Shown: piece by piece, positions 50,201 to 53,541 of the stretch
Layout: every line of letters begins with the position of its first letter
Numbering within the stretch: the first letter of the stretch is position 1
Assembly (NCBI RefSeq): GCF_008831285.2
Contig: NC_045139.1
Span: 27,312,808-27,376,807, forward strand
Source: Nymphaea colorata
Lineage: Eukaryota; Streptophyta; Magnoliopsida; Nymphaeales; Nymphaeaceae
Direction: 5' to 3'
Length of the DNA stretch: 64,000 bases
The notes under the pieces: model-generated
Database searches by the model: none
What the model saw: only the letters and a program-made list of their open reading frames with translations
Told to the model about the DNA's origin: nothing
Program-made: the position numbers and the translations under genes

Positions 50201-50850
50201 CTTTGTTGCTGCCGGTTCACTAGCAGCTGCTAGAGAAAAGGGCCTTGTAAGTTTCTTTCAGTAAAATTATCACATATGCCCTTCTGAATGCATTTTCATT
50301 TTTGGTTATGGGTCAGCACCCTATTTTACAGGTACCTGTTTTGTTTTAAAAATTGCTGATTTCTCAGTTTGATTTCATGTCTCATTTCTGTCTTCAGGCT
50401 GGACGATGCTGGTCCTTATAGAATTAGTTGAGATATTGCATCCCTGTAAATTGGTGCTGTTTGGGTAACCATTTTTGGTCCTAAGATCTATGGTTGAATG
50501 TGCAAAATTTTCCACTTCATGTCCAGGCATAAAATTGAGTCTAGGCATTTTTTCTATTATTTGCCAAGTACGTAGAACATAATATCGCATGAGCATCACA
50601 GACAACAAATTAAATATAAGCACGTGTTCCTGGTGATGCATGTAATGAATGTCTTAGCAAAACAGGTCAAGGTTTGAATGAACGGGGGATAAAAGCCTCA
50701 TTGTTGCTGTGCAAATAGTAAATATGCATTGCCAAATGTGCATAGGTATGGATGTTTAACCTCTTATGTTTGTTTACGCAGTTGAGGTCAGAAGGAAAAG
50801 ACTATGTGGTTAAGGAAGGTGATGTGATGTTGTTCCGCTTCAACGTATAA
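3164..50850 (+). CDS. ENGD-2: Organelle-type YchF/EngD Obg-like ATPase, 11 exons, 415 aa
   Basis: CDS join: 3164-3364, 4047-4235, 6096-6149, 14274-14384, 34664-34726, 34815-35069, 49239-49385, 49475-49502, 49581-49651, 50187-50246, 50782-50850. All junctions are GT-AG. The frame is open throughout; all introns are phase 0 except intron 8 (phase 1). Residues 1-45 are a Ser/Arg-rich, acid-free leader, typical of a plastid or mitochondrial transit peptide. The P-loop GLPNVGKS is at 54-61, G3 is FVDIAGL in exon 2, and G4 is NVAE rather than NKxD, which in this family favours ATP over GTP. Residues from about 330 to 415 form the TGS domain, ending LFRFNV. YchF/OLA1 proteins associate with ribosomes and act in translation and stress control. 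The length matches Arabidopsis At1g56050 (ENGD-2), recalled from memory, hence the symbol. In-frame Met codons at 35 and 46 could give a leaderless form. Introns 3 (8.1 kb), 4 (20.3 kb) and 6 (14.2 kb) are swollen by retrotransposons. Confidence 0.93.
4047..4235 (+). CDS. ENGD-2: Exon 2: switch regions and G3
   Basis: 63 codons between TTTGCAG and GAG|GTAACG. Contains [10 protein letters not shown], the YchF signature after the P-loop, and the G3 motif [12 protein letters not shown]. Confidence 0.93.
6061..6086 (+). repeat. (CT)13 microsatellite acting as polypyrimidine tract of intron 2
   Basis: An uninterrupted CT run ends 9 bp before the exon 3 acceptor (TTTGCTTCAG). It supplies the whole polypyrimidine tract for that 3' splice site. 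Confidence 0.9.
6096..6149 (+). CDS. ENGD-2: Exon 3: 18-codon micro-exon
   Basis: Encodes [18 protein letters not shown], the loop after G3. Its last codon (Gln148) sits where bacterial YchF has its proposed catalytic His. Flanked by TTCAG and GTTTGC. Confidence 0.92.
6813..7044 (+). repeat. Element A 5' LTR (232 bp)
   Basis: Begins TGTTGAAATT and ends TCTCAACA directly before the primer binding site. The outer half carries an AT-rich promoter-like stretch; the 3' half is CT-rich. Confidence 0.95.
7045..7950 (+). other. Element A 5' leader
   Basis: Non-coding interval between the primer binding site and the gag remnant. A 138-codon open frame on the minus strand here (7124-7540) is low-complexity and judged spurious. 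Confidence 0.6.
7951..11285 (+). pseudogene. Element A gag-pol pseudogene
   Basis: A gag start (MAEIS) at 7951 runs about 54 codons to a TGA before the protease, so most of gag, including its CCHC knuckle, is missing. The protease motif IIDSGAS lies just after 8136. Integrase follows (HLRLGHP, VDVWGP, VDDYSRV), then RT ([16 protein letters not shown]) and RNase H (DADYAG, ending IYAPA). Lesions seen: TAG at 8625, TGA at 9021, a 13-bp duplication at about 9904-9929, a frameshift near 10428, a 1-bp loss in the T run near 10771, and a frameshift near 11035. It cannot encode functional proteins. Relatedness of the linker ([12 protein letters not shown]) to elements E and F is visible. Confidence 0.93.
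11293..11528 (+). repeat. Element A 3' LTR (236 bp)
   Basis: Near-identical to the 5' LTR: two substitutions and four extra CT-repeat bases. Preceded by the polypurine tract and followed by the target duplication AACAT. Confidence 0.95.
11808..12590 (-). pseudogene. Reverse-strand copia fragment (IN C-terminus to RT N-terminus)
   Basis: Read on the minus strand from 12590: integrase C-terminal region ([24 protein letters not shown]), then the RT N-terminal region ([26 protein letters not shown]), fading at about 11808. No LTR, PBS or polypurine tract flanks it. In-frame stops include TGA at 12229-12231 (where Trp is expected in PKW) and TAG at 11832-11834. It is a truncated relic, unrelated in position to element A, which ends 280 bp upstream. 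Confidence 0.88.
12591..13530. repeat. Intron 3 spacer with a 53-bp tandem duplication
   Basis: Ordinary AT-rich intron sequence without recognised coding content. A 53-bp unit starting TGTGCAATAGAAACAT is duplicated head to tail at 12952-13004 and 13005-13056 with almost no divergence. A second, about 21-bp direct duplication (ACTGGGGGTTGTTGACAT core) lies at 13490-13532. Confidence 0.75.
13546..13900 (+). pseudogene. Copia gag C-terminal remnant
   Basis: A Gly/Arg-rich stretch leads into a degenerate zinc knuckle (CTFCGR, stop, [12 protein letters not shown]; the knuckle His is Pro), then HAEYENLF and ASASTAL. The last phrases match the gag remnant of element A (SEYEQFL, ASASTAL), so this is a fragment of the same lineage. 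It retains the knuckle that element A has lost. No LTR is attached. Confidence 0.75.
14274..14384 (+). CDS. ENGD-2: Exon 4
   Basis: 37 codons, starting VVRCFEDND and ending AFADLDQ, the linker into the helical insert of YchF. Acceptor TTGTCAG, donor CAG|GTATGT. Confidence 0.93.
14603..15877. other. Uncharacterised repeat-like segment in intron 4
   Basis: Begins TGTCACACCCCAACC, a terminus style seen in some plant LTRs, and ends in a long pyrimidine tract (about 15695-15855, CTCTCT/CTTTTT). I could not find matching ends or a target duplication, so a solo LTR is only one possibility. No coding content is recognised. Confidence 0.35.
15878..16207 (+). repeat. Element C 5' LTR (330 bp)
   Basis: Longer than its 3' partner because a unit of about 31 bp (core GACTCTAGATTATT) is duplicated at roughly 15988-16049. 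Confidence 0.9.
16370..17431 (+). pseudogene. Element C gag and start of protease, interrupted by element D
   Basis: Starts MDTLSQSF at 16370; the gag core (NYLAWKRQI) breaks at TAA 16688 and shifts frame before 16779. The zinc knuckle [16 protein letters not shown] has Tyr where the final Cys of CX2CX4HX4C belongs. Protease [10 protein letters not shown] follows near 17350. The reading is cut at 17431 by the left LTR of element D and resumes at 27849. Confidence 0.9.
17432..17716 (+). repeat. Element D 5' LTR (285 bp)
   Basis: TGTTAGAATATG...TTTCTACA. Contains an internal inverted repeat (GAACCGGGTCC and GGACCCGGTTC) in its first 60 bp that can form a hairpin. Confidence 0.95.
17717..18045 (+). 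repeat. Element D leader with GC-rich minisatellites
   Basis: Between the PBS and the gag ATG. Two tandem families are visible: a CCGCCGTCCTCTGTT-type unit at about 17835-17920 and a CGTCGCCGCTGCCTCATTCC-type unit at about 17930-18012. Composition is strikingly GC-rich against an AT-rich host intron. Confidence 0.8.
18046..19977 (+). pseudogene. Element D gag, protease and N-terminal integrase (broken)
   Basis: Gag starts MAEAMGTQK at 18046. A 1-bp loss near 18497 shifts the frame inside gag (KTNGRS, stop). The second frame carries the zinc knuckle [15 protein letters not shown], protease [13 protein letters not shown] and GAG-pre-integrase. TAG at 19365-19367 replaces an expected Gln. Integrase ([13 protein letters not shown]) runs to the PPQNG motif, where element E has inserted. 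Confidence 0.93.
19983..20147 (-). repeat. Element E 3' LTR (165 bp)
   Basis: Lies downstream of pol on the minus strand, next to the polypurine tract. Contains TTTATATAGACTAGAGGAG, a short TATA-like stretch shared with element F. Confidence 0.95.
20155..20930 (-). pseudogene. Element E RNase H end of pol, out of frame
   Basis: Continues the polyprotein after a 2-bp GA duplication near 20929-20934 (CAAGAGAGACAGG where element F has CAAGAGACAGG). Carries the C-terminal RT and RNase H motifs ([16 protein letters not shown]) and ends IYAPT before the polypurine tract. It is intact apart from the shift. Confidence 0.93.
20907..24395 (-). CDS. Element E gag-pol polyprotein (1162 codons before frameshift)
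   Basis: One long frame from MSEISSGAN. In order: gag UBN2-like region (about residues 30-210), Gly/Arg-rich segment, zinc knuckle [15 protein letters not shown] (about 251), protease [12 protein letters not shown] (about 350), GAG-pre-integrase HLRFGHLP, integrase with [15 protein letters not shown] and [10 protein letters not shown], a variable linker, and RT with [13 protein letters not shown] and YVDDI (about 1092). The copia strategy of one gag-pol frame is kept. It terminates early (LQERQVC) because of the 2-bp GA duplication, so RNase H is not in frame. It is expressed, if at all, antisense to the host gene. Confidence 0.95.
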   Translation of the reverse strand: MSEISSGANTSSFVSSGEMKSSPFSSIITKMDGGNYEMWAMQVKRTLIAHEKEHLILEPEPVQKVGKYTTWFKDNSLVMVWIVGTLSQEIANEVLHKDSAKDMWDSLAATYSQARNETRIMQLHHDIHQMRQDGRPLHTYYSSLKSMFERLNSYFPACKCEQQKAYRDMLMVGVFLSGLDSVYESAKNQMLTSPSIPPIDEAYSRLSRIPISASTVPDTTSAMLATRGRGGPFFARGRGGRGRGNTPSRPVCQFCHRIGHTVDKCWQKHGRPAFANQTVSTDSPEQPKPQHTASSSELHVDDILSQLRLLIGDSAHQAPGPTTSTVPTAASASSSGMYSACTVCSPPDTTDWLIDSGASTHLCGDKTQFTSYVPTPPGRSVILADGKDSPVVGHGEVQLTSSLPLQHVLHAPEFPHSLLSISQITRELNCRAIFDSSSLVFQDILTGRVIGSGHEQGGLYRLVHSFPFAGSTSSGSSSSSAYTWHLRFGHLPFQKLLHVLPQLSHKSSFQCESCQLGKHHRSSFPPRSSRSSHSVFELLHFDVWGPSRTPDLQGHRYYLVAVDDYSRVSWVFLMKHKSEAGHVIKNFINEILTQFDTCVKIVRSDNALEFCASSLEQFFRDKGIIHQTSCAYTSQQNGVAERKHRHILDVARTIIIHSHVPHSYWGDAVLTACYLINRMPSSVLGDLIPFSVLFPDRELFSVAPRIFGCVAFVQLLGPERDKLSPRAIKTIFVGYSRTQKGYRCYDPSTRRYYVSADVTFFESTSYFSPNGTQLRVPAFSDEVHLPLPLMSYPQPVASRFGAIYQRRTKPVQLAPCAPVPSPSMPKVLPEHTNPVDHSLCDDATGDSPEHATGPHINELDMPIAQRKGKRSCTMHPLSGHLSMARLTPTYRQFVKGLSAVALPQTPMAALSDPKWAAAMQEEMDALQSRGTWTLVTPSSDAAIVGCRWVFTVKYRADGSIERYKARLVAKGYTQTYGVDYYDTFSPVARHASLRVLLAVAVSKNWSLSQLDVKNAFLYGDLHEEVYMQQPPGFVAEGECQKVCRLRKAIYGLKQSPRAWFQKLSENIENEGFRRSSADHSLFVKKTSTGTVIVLVYVDDIIVTGDDIQGISNIKGVLGRHFVTKDLGELRYFLGIEFARNQKGLIMCQRKYVTDVLQERQVC
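24396..25035 (-). other. Element E 5' leader and primer binding site
   Basis: About 630 nt between the PBS (complement of 25024-25035) and gag. Highly GC-rich, with repeated GCAGCGGCGGAGCAGC-type units on the + strand at about 24610-24690. The roughly 55 nt next to the PBS are conserved with element F and include a self-complementary GCCGACTGAGCGGC. Overlapping open frames on either strand are low-complexity and not called. Confidence 0.75.
25036..25200 (-). repeat. Element E 5' LTR (165 bp)
   Basis: Adjacent to the PBS on the minus strand; one C/T difference from the partner at 19983-20147. Confidence 0.95.
25206..27569 (+). pseudogene. Element D integrase C-terminus, RT and RNase H
   Basis: Resumes the D polyprotein at [11 protein letters not shown] at 25377-25379 interrupts the frame. 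From about 25380 it is open to 27569 (ending LEGEC): linker, RT ([29 protein letters not shown]) and RNase H ([18 protein letters not shown]). Nine bases are missing within the conserved [14 protein letters not shown] block (here [11 protein letters not shown]), an in-frame loss of three residues in RT. Confidence 0.93.
27564..27848 (+). repeat. Element D 3' LTR (285 bp)
   Basis: Same length as the 5' LTR; three transitions apart. Followed by the ATAGT target duplication and by element C sequence. Confidence 0.95.
27849..28429 (+). pseudogene. Element C GAG-pre-integrase and integrase start (decayed)
   Basis: Continuation of element C after D. Multiple stops; recognisable only by position and by phrases such as KPFEIVYSD at its end, the copia integrase start, which is split by the hAT-like insertion at 28430. 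Confidence 0.7.
28430..29741. mobile_element. hAT-like non-autonomous DNA transposon 1 (1.3 kb) in element C integrase
   Basis: Flanked by the perfect 8-bp duplication ATTCTGAT (28422-28429 and 29742-29749), the hallmark of hAT insertion. Ends are imperfect inverted repeats: CTATGATACACGGGTACG against CTATGTCACATAGGTACG (14 of 18 match). Both subterminal regions are packed with GGTACGGGTACGGG-type motifs, in opposite orientation at the two ends. Removing it rejoins the integrase phrase IVYSD with WEPTFIDS. Internal open frames (28815-29329, low-complexity) do not resemble a transposase. Confidence 0.85.
29742..31712 (+). pseudogene. Element C integrase, linker and RT (decayed)
   Basis: Integrase ([29 protein letters not shown]), integrase C-terminal region in a 149-codon open stretch at 30153-30602 ([20 protein letters not shown]), then RT ([29 protein letters not shown] near 31358). 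Stops and frameshifts are frequent. The frame breaks at the second hAT-like insertion. Confidence 0.88.
31713..32215. mobile_element. hAT-like MITE 2 (503 bp) in element C RT/RNase H
   Basis: Flanked by the perfect 8-bp duplication TGCTGCGA (31705-31712 and 32216-32223). Ends CAGTGTTGTA and, inverted, CAATATTGTA match at 8 of 10 positions; CARTG termini are usual for hAT elements. Both ends carry clustered ATACGATACG / CGTATCGT motifs. No coding capacity. Its excision would rejoin RYAA(T) with [11 protein letters not shown] of RNase H. Confidence 0.85.
32216..32850 (+). pseudogene. Element C RNase H and polypurine tract
   Basis: Motifs [26 protein letters not shown] and [10 protein letters not shown] are visible, with TGA at the [12 protein letters not shown] junction near 32659. 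Ends at the polypurine tract before the 3' LTR. Confidence 0.85.
32851..33143 (+). repeat. Element C 3' LTR (293 bp)
   Basis: Starts TGATAAGATATTG, ends CCAAAATCTAATA where the 5' copy has CCAAAATGTAACA, so the terminal CA has mutated to TA. Confidence 0.88.
33149..34663 (+). other. Remaining intron 4 sequence
   Basis: AT-rich intron with no element I can define and no coding content. Ends in the exon 5 acceptor (TTGTTGTACAG). Confidence 0.6.
34664..34726 (+). CDS. ENGD-2: Exon 5: 21-codon micro-exon
   Basis: Encodes a basic, Lys-rich helix start ([14 protein letters not shown]) of the YchF coiled insert. Separated from exon 6 by a short 88-bp intron, unlike the giant introns on either side. 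Confidence 0.92.
34815..35069 (+). CDS. ENGD-2: Exon 6: coiled insert and G4 motif
   Basis: 85 codons. Contains the charged helical segment ([15 protein letters not shown]), the [11 protein letters not shown] strand-loop with the atypical G4 NVAE, and ends VVTISAQ, the G5 region. Donor CAG|GTACAT. Confidence 0.93.
35070..36185 (+). other. Intron 6, part before element F
   Basis: AT-rich intron without coding content or a definable repeat. Its last five bases (TATAG) are the target site duplicated by element F. Confidence 0.6.
36186..36355 (-). repeat. Element F 3' LTR (170 bp)
   Basis: Starts TGATGAATTAGG and ends ATCTTAACA on the + strand; identical by eye to 46530-46699, including a GA microsatellite of the same length. 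Confidence 0.95.
36363..39641 (-). pseudogene. Element F protease, integrase, RT and RNase H
   Basis: Open from the element G junction down to 36744: protease [15 protein letters not shown]-pre-integrase, integrase ([25 protein letters not shown]), RT ([18 protein letters not shown]) and the start of RNase H. TGA at 36744-36746 replaces a Trp codon (element E has TGG) in the SNLVTW segment. The frame then continues undamaged to IYAPT at 36363. This single nonsense change is the only lesion seen apart from the G insertion. Confidence 0.95.
39647..39895 (+). repeat. Element G 5' LTR (249 bp)
   Basis: TGTTGATAGATTG...TATCTCTACA; carries an inverted repeat CGGGTCCGGATCC and a run of AG dinucleotides. 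Followed directly by the PBS. Confidence 0.95.
39896..40336 (+). other. Element G leader
   Basis: GC-rich leader between PBS and gag ATG, rich in CGCC/CCGCC repeats (for example CCGCCCAGCGCCG). Similar in style to the D leader. Open frames here are low-complexity and not called. Confidence 0.7.
40337..42271 (+). CDS. Element G gag, protease and N-terminal integrase
   Basis: Start taken at MAASSSSTV (40337), matching the element D gag start; the frame is open 10 codons further upstream. Order: gag ([19 protein letters not shown]), zinc knuckle [15 protein letters not shown], protease [16 protein letters not shown]-pre-integrase ([10 protein letters not shown]), integrase core ([24 protein letters not shown]). 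It ends SYTPLKMG because one C is missing from the C run at 42252-42257, just before the conserved [10 protein letters not shown] motif. Confidence 0.95.
   Translation: MAASSSSTVNTNPTEIGAFRTENVPMQVITLRLTKDNYFSWSPAMTMGIAGRGRMAYIDGSNPEPARTSDVWHTWFLEDNQVKTWIVNSVSADIQPLILRKKTARDMWVVLEQMYGQKKTAIRTYQVMKTVYGIRQGTSSVAEYYGALKAKWEELDYHSDIPWHCPHDQALYVAHEWENRVFLFLAGLNDEFEGVRSQILNSGEVSSIEDVYSCVEAEEQRRLVTKEGKRELVPYNERSALVSRGPGGPSRSLRRCTHCKKTGHTVDYCWDLHPEKKGNRGRSLTGRTPVSEVQASSGEKVSISADQLRELRAYLGRLDVNKTETSEGTTANQALAAIGNQGNSSVGEWIVDSGATHHMTGNPKLFHEYKLSSGRERVSLADGSSTCVAGEGTLSLLDKFHVQGALHVPQFPLNLLSVSRLTKELNCELIFSADRCVLQDLVTGKRIGIGLASDGLYRLPIRVATALLTAIRKTDKRREDCLQSFMYWHERFGHLPFGILKHLFPDLCSSFDVSSISCDVCQFAKHVRASYPLSSSCANEAFSLIHSDVWGPSGIHTRQGFQYFITFIDDFSRATFIYLLKDRSEVPRIIETFILLVHTQYGANVKTFRSDNAREYMCRPVEEFLRQRGIVHETSCSYTPLKMG
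42259..44661 (+). CDS. Element G integrase C-terminus, RT and RNase H
   Basis: Picks up directly after the 1-bp loss with QNGVAERKN and stays open to LEGEC. First Met in frame is at 42316. Contains the integrase tail ([11 protein letters not shown]), linker, RT ([45 protein letters not shown]) and RNase H ([18 protein letters not shown]). No further lesion seen. The element is one base away from a full-length frame. Confidence 0.95.
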   Translation, partial: QNGVAERKNRQLLNVTRALLFQRNLPKHYWGDAVLTSAYLINRMPSRVLNGRTPHSLLPGSRPPFPLPPRVFGCVCFIHDHSPNVKKLDPRSIKGVFVGYSPTQKGYKCIDPITGRAYVTRDVTFLEHASYFGANPLQGEQSVGREEYSQRQELQFIDFLDYKKTESLNTVDVPEKEERGDNSIEKEGPQLFGQFYSRRGTRTEVMTCDARSTSNPNATPSLDEPSPTEETVETHDEVEKKNDDLPIALRKGVRSCTQHPIGNFVSYSRLGKDYKCFVSTLSLAVIPRTVAEAQSDSKWADAMKEEIDALRRNLTWEVVKIPEAAHLVGSKWVYTIKYKPDGSVERYKARLVAKGFSQKYGIDYLETFAPVAKMKTVRVVISLAVMKEWKMYQLDVKNAFLNGDLEEEVYMHMPPGYEEPEMCCKLKKALYGLKQSPRAWFERLRRVMIRHGYKQGNGDHTLFVKKKESKVTLLLVYVDDMIVTGDDEEEIIKLKGLLATEFDLKDLGKLRYFLGMEVARSSTGLVLNQRKYTLDLLEETGKLGCRPAPTPFDTGHKLSLRDGEPLCEEDKGRYQRLVGKLIYLTLTRPDITFAVNVLSQFMHAPTDAHLKAVDRVLCYLKKNPGKGLLYVKQETVEIEGYSDADWAGCGDTRRSTTGYCVYLGGNLVVWRSKRQDVCSRSSAEAEYRAVAMGVSELLWLKILLTDIGIEIEGPMKMYCDNKSAINLANNPVLHDRTKHVEIDRHFIRERIDAKELILPYMKSEDQTADVLTKALPSASFERNVSKLGMFDMYAQLEGEC
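44656..44904 (+). repeat. Element G 3' LTR (249 bp)
   Basis: Identical by eye to the 5' LTR; preceded by the polypurine tract and followed by AGTTC. Confidence 0.95.
44910..45849 (-). CDS. Element F gag (separated from pol by element G)
   Basis: Starts MSEISSGAN like element E. The gag core ([18 protein letters not shown]), Gly/Arg-rich segment and zinc knuckle [15 protein letters not shown] (about residue 250) are all intact. The frame runs into element G at about LIGDRT, where translation would read a short LTR-derived tail. In element E the same region is continuous with pol. Confidence 0.94.
45850..46529 (-). other. Element F leader and primer binding site
   Basis: GC-rich leader with GCAGCGGTGGCAGGCAGCGG-type tandem units at about 46078-46135 and GCGAGCAGGCGGCGGCGGGC-type units at about 46240-46330 (+ strand). 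The PBS-proximal block is conserved with element E. Open frames on both strands here are repeat artefacts. Confidence 0.75.
46530..46699 (-). repeat. Element F 5' LTR (170 bp)
   Basis: PBS-adjacent copy; identical by eye to 36186-36355. Confidence 0.95.
47162..47400. repeat. Microsatellite flanked by an imperfect repeat, plus hAT-1-like remnant
   Basis: A (TA)n tract at 47214-47251 sits between two copies of a GAAAATTTTCTCAYGAG-type sequence (about 47168 and 47293). From about 47325 to 47400, GGGTATGGGTACTGG followed by ATTTTC and ACTTGGGTACAAGGG resembles the inverted right end of the transposon at 28430-29741, with many CG dinucleotides changed to TG/CA. It is a decayed relative. Confidence 0.5.
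48655..48930 (+). pseudogene. Ancient copia RT fragment in intron 6
   Basis: With several frame changes, phrases of a copia RT N-terminus are readable in order: [40 protein letters not shown], and IFLAVDYR. No LTR attached and stops in every frame. Much older than the other elements. Confidence 0.7.
49239..49385 (+). CDS. ENGD-2: Exon 7
   Basis: 49 codons, [10 protein letters not shown] through RTYFTSGEK; the end of the helical region and the beginning of the TGS domain. Donor AAG|GTAAAG. Confidence 0.93.
49475..49502 (+). CDS. ENGD-2: Exon 8: 28-nt micro-exon
   Basis: ETKAWTILA plus the first base of a Gly codon, split by the only phase-1 intron of the gene (78 bp). The next exon supplies GG. 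Part of the TGS domain (KAWTI). Confidence 0.9.
49581..49651 (+). CDS. ENGD-2: Exon 9: TGS domain
   Basis: Completes the split Gly and encodes [20 protein letters not shown], the most conserved stretch of the YchF TGS domain. Donor ACA|GTAAGA. Confidence 0.93.
50187..50246 (+). CDS. ENGD-2: Exon 10: TGS domain
   Basis: 20 codons, [10 protein letters not shown] through AREKGL. Donor CTT|GTAAGT, a consensus plant donor. Confidence 0.93.
50782..50850 (+). CDS. ENGD-2: Exon 11: C-terminus and stop
   Basis: [16 protein letters not shown] and LFRFNV, then TAA at 50848-50850. The FNV end is shared across the family. Confidence 0.93.
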   Translation: MRSEGKDYVVKEGDVMLFRFNV

Positions 50851-51080
50851 ATGGGGAATTCAATGTGGAGAACAAATAGTCGCGTTTTCATATTCCATTT
50901 ATTTTTTTTCTCATTCGGTGACCAATATCGAATGGTTCTTGCAGCAGCCATTGCAGCAACCCTTGTAATTGTAATGAACTCTAGATAATGTATCATACAT
51001 GGAATCAATGTTTTAGTCAAACTGTATTTGATTAAATAGTTCTTTCCTTAGTTAACTCATCAAATAAATGTGGTTTGGTT
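50851..51080 (+). terminator. Probable 3' UTR and polyadenylation region
   Basis: TTGTAATTGTAATG upstream elements at about 50966 and an AATAAA at 51063-51068 follow the stop codon. Position of the cleavage site is inferred; plant signals are loose. Confidence 0.45.
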
Positions 51081-51287
51081 GCTTGAAAATTCAATTGTTT
51101 ATCTCGGCCTTTCGGCTGAGATCAAGTGTCGTAAAAACAGAAAAGGTGCAGTTTGGTTGATGCAATATGGTGATCAGCGTTTGGGACCAACTTCTGAAAA
51201 ATTTGGAAATGTTCATGGCACAGTTATTATTAGATGAAGGGAAATGCTAGAAATATTTAACGACGATTCCTTTTGAGAAATTAAATT

Positions 51288-51644
51288 ATGTATAATTCAG
51301 AAGTTAAGTTTTACATCTCTCTCTCTCTCTCTCTCGTATTACTAAGCATAAATGTAATGCACTGCAATGAGAAAATTGTAGCATTATCATTTGGCAGTGG
51401 ACTAGGGTACCTACTGTTTGCATCTTACGGTGTTCAAGGACTACAGCTGGCCATAAATTGCACAACTGAAAATTTGATTCGAGGAAAATTCGCCTGTTGG
51501 CATGCAGAGTGGTGGATTACTTCTCTTGGCGTTGCTTGCATAGGCTTGTCTACATATGCTACATATACAGTATGTTATGCACATATATTATATTATCTGT
51601 GGTTAATATATTTTCTGGACTTATTAGACAACAAAGCATGTTAG
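51288..51644 (+). other. Unrecognised 118-codon open frame, doubtful
   Basis: Open frame starting right before a (CT)n run at about 51311-51334; a second Met at 51354 would skip the CT-encoded part. The product has two or three hydrophobic stretches (LSFGSGLGYLLFASYGV and similar). I recognise no family, see no promoter or splice signals, and it may be chance. Listed because it is the longest downstream frame that is not low-complexity. Confidence 0.2.
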
Positions 51645-51699
51645 CAATTATCTTTATTTAATATTAATATGTACACAAATTCGTCTTTGCTTGCTTAAT

Positions 51700-53000
51700 G
51701 CAGCCTACGCTTTAAAAGCTTGGTTTGTTCTCTTCAATCAAGTGCTTTCGAACAATATGAGAAGTTAAGTTAATTGCTGTAAACATAGCTGAGCATGAAA
51801 GATCTAACTTGGCACATGTGATAATAAGTACACTATGTAAGTCACATCTATATATATAGTCCATCACTATACTGGATGCAATATATCGTTGGATGGTTAA
51901 AATTAAAATCCATCACTAAAAGCATCATGAACAGCTGCTAATTTTCATTTAAGCCGTTTTGGAGTGAAAACACTTTCTTTTTTAAGATTATATCGTCAAA
52001 AGAACTCTGAGAGCACGCACCAATCAATCTTATTTCCTTACTCCCAAGTAGAGTGAACAAGGGTCGATCTCATACGGAATTTGGAAAGTGAATAAATACA
52101 TATGTTTAAATAAATTCTACTTCATTAATAGTGAATAAATGTTCGCAAGAGTGTATGACATTAAATTCCTAAGTAAGCTCAGGTTTTAAATTCAATGACA
52201 TGCCTTGATATATTTCTCAAGAGCACCAAACTCAACCTATTTATCTAAACAAGAATGGAAAACAAGTTTGAATACAAACTGTAATGAAGATATCAACCAA
52301 AACATTACATACAAAGACATGCACCAGCTGTGAAAACCCCAAATTTCACTTGCACAAAATCTCTATTTTACCCATAGCCAAAGCTTATATTATCATGACC
52401 ACTAATCCAAATCATGGACTAAATACAAGCCTCCTGTAATGCCCCATTTGCCAAATCCCAACCTGTTCCCTAGCAATTTCAGTTGCAGCTTGAAAATGTC
52501 TATGCACTAGGACAACCAATCGCTTAACAACTCCATTATAAGTCCCCCAAGATTGTTCACAATCTTATATATAAGTCTAAACTTTTGGAGTATTACATTC
52601 CACCCTCCTCAAAGCACACAAGTCTACACGTGTGGGACCCCATGTCTGAGTGTTGAATTGAATCTCATACATTACAATGATCTACCTAGTGGATCCCAAC
52701 CTACCCTATAGTAGTTTCCATTGGAACGCAAAAAGCTAAGAATTAGAACAACCAATTACTTAACTACCACCATTGTACCTCCACAAAGATTTTTCACAAC
52801 CTTAGGTACAAGACTAAACTTTTGGTGTCACACTCTAATTCAAAAATATCATCTAAATTTAACGTCAATCCTAGTTCTAGACAAAAACTACATCATTTAT
52901 GTGCTTTAAAGGTCCAAGATAGATCCATATCACATTCAAATCTTACCTTTCGATCCATTTCAAATCCAAATTGTTAATTTCAAAACAAATATCTCACTTT
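51700..53000. other. Intergenic, nothing recognised
   Basis: AT-rich sequence without coding potential, definable repeats or regulatory motifs that I can support. Confidence 0.5.
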
Positions 53001-53215
53001 CAATTGATTTAAATGATTATAATCATTGAGCAAATGAATGAATTAAATCCCTATCATGTTCATGCAAACTTGCGATTTAAATAATTTAAATCAAATAATA
53101 TATTCGAAATTACAAGTTAAACTCATTGGATAAGCTACAATTGAGCAAATGAATGACTTAGATCTTTATCATATTCAAATGTCCTTGTTATTATAATTAT
53201 TTAAATAAATCAGTG
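53000..53215 (+). repeat. Two outlying copies of the 115-bp repeat, forward
   Basis: GAGCAAATGAATGA and TACAAGTTAAACTCATTGGA phrases match the main array at 55850-58175 in the same orientation. Confidence 0.75.
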
Positions 53216-53378
53216 TTGAGGCAATACTGATTTTTTCATCATTGCCAAAAGCGCCTCCATTGTTCCGATCAGGACAAGTGGGTTGGGCCAAATGGCCGGC
53301 GGACGTGAAACGACAATTCCTAGGCAACTCACCATATATATGGCATTGTCTTTCTATATCTATTCATAGAAGCAAGCT

Positions 53379-53541
53379 CAATGAAAAGAGAAGTGGAACT
53401 AGGGGAACGTGAAAGCCAACAGCCTGACGGTTGACAATTGCCTGCAAACTACTTGAGCTTCAATGAAAAGAGAAGTGGAACTAGGGGAAGGTGAAAGACA
53501 ACAGCCTGACGATTGACAGTTGCTTGCAAACTGCTTGAGGC
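53379..53541. repeat. 82-bp tandem duplication
   Basis: Units at 53379-53460 and 53461-53541 both begin CAATGAAAAGAGAAGTGG and share AACAGCCTGACG. About 10% divergent. Confidence 0.85.

Noticed and set aside
49652-50781. Introns 9 and 10 both 535 bp long, possible duplication
   Set aside because: Sequences do not resemble each other; the equal length is coincidence.
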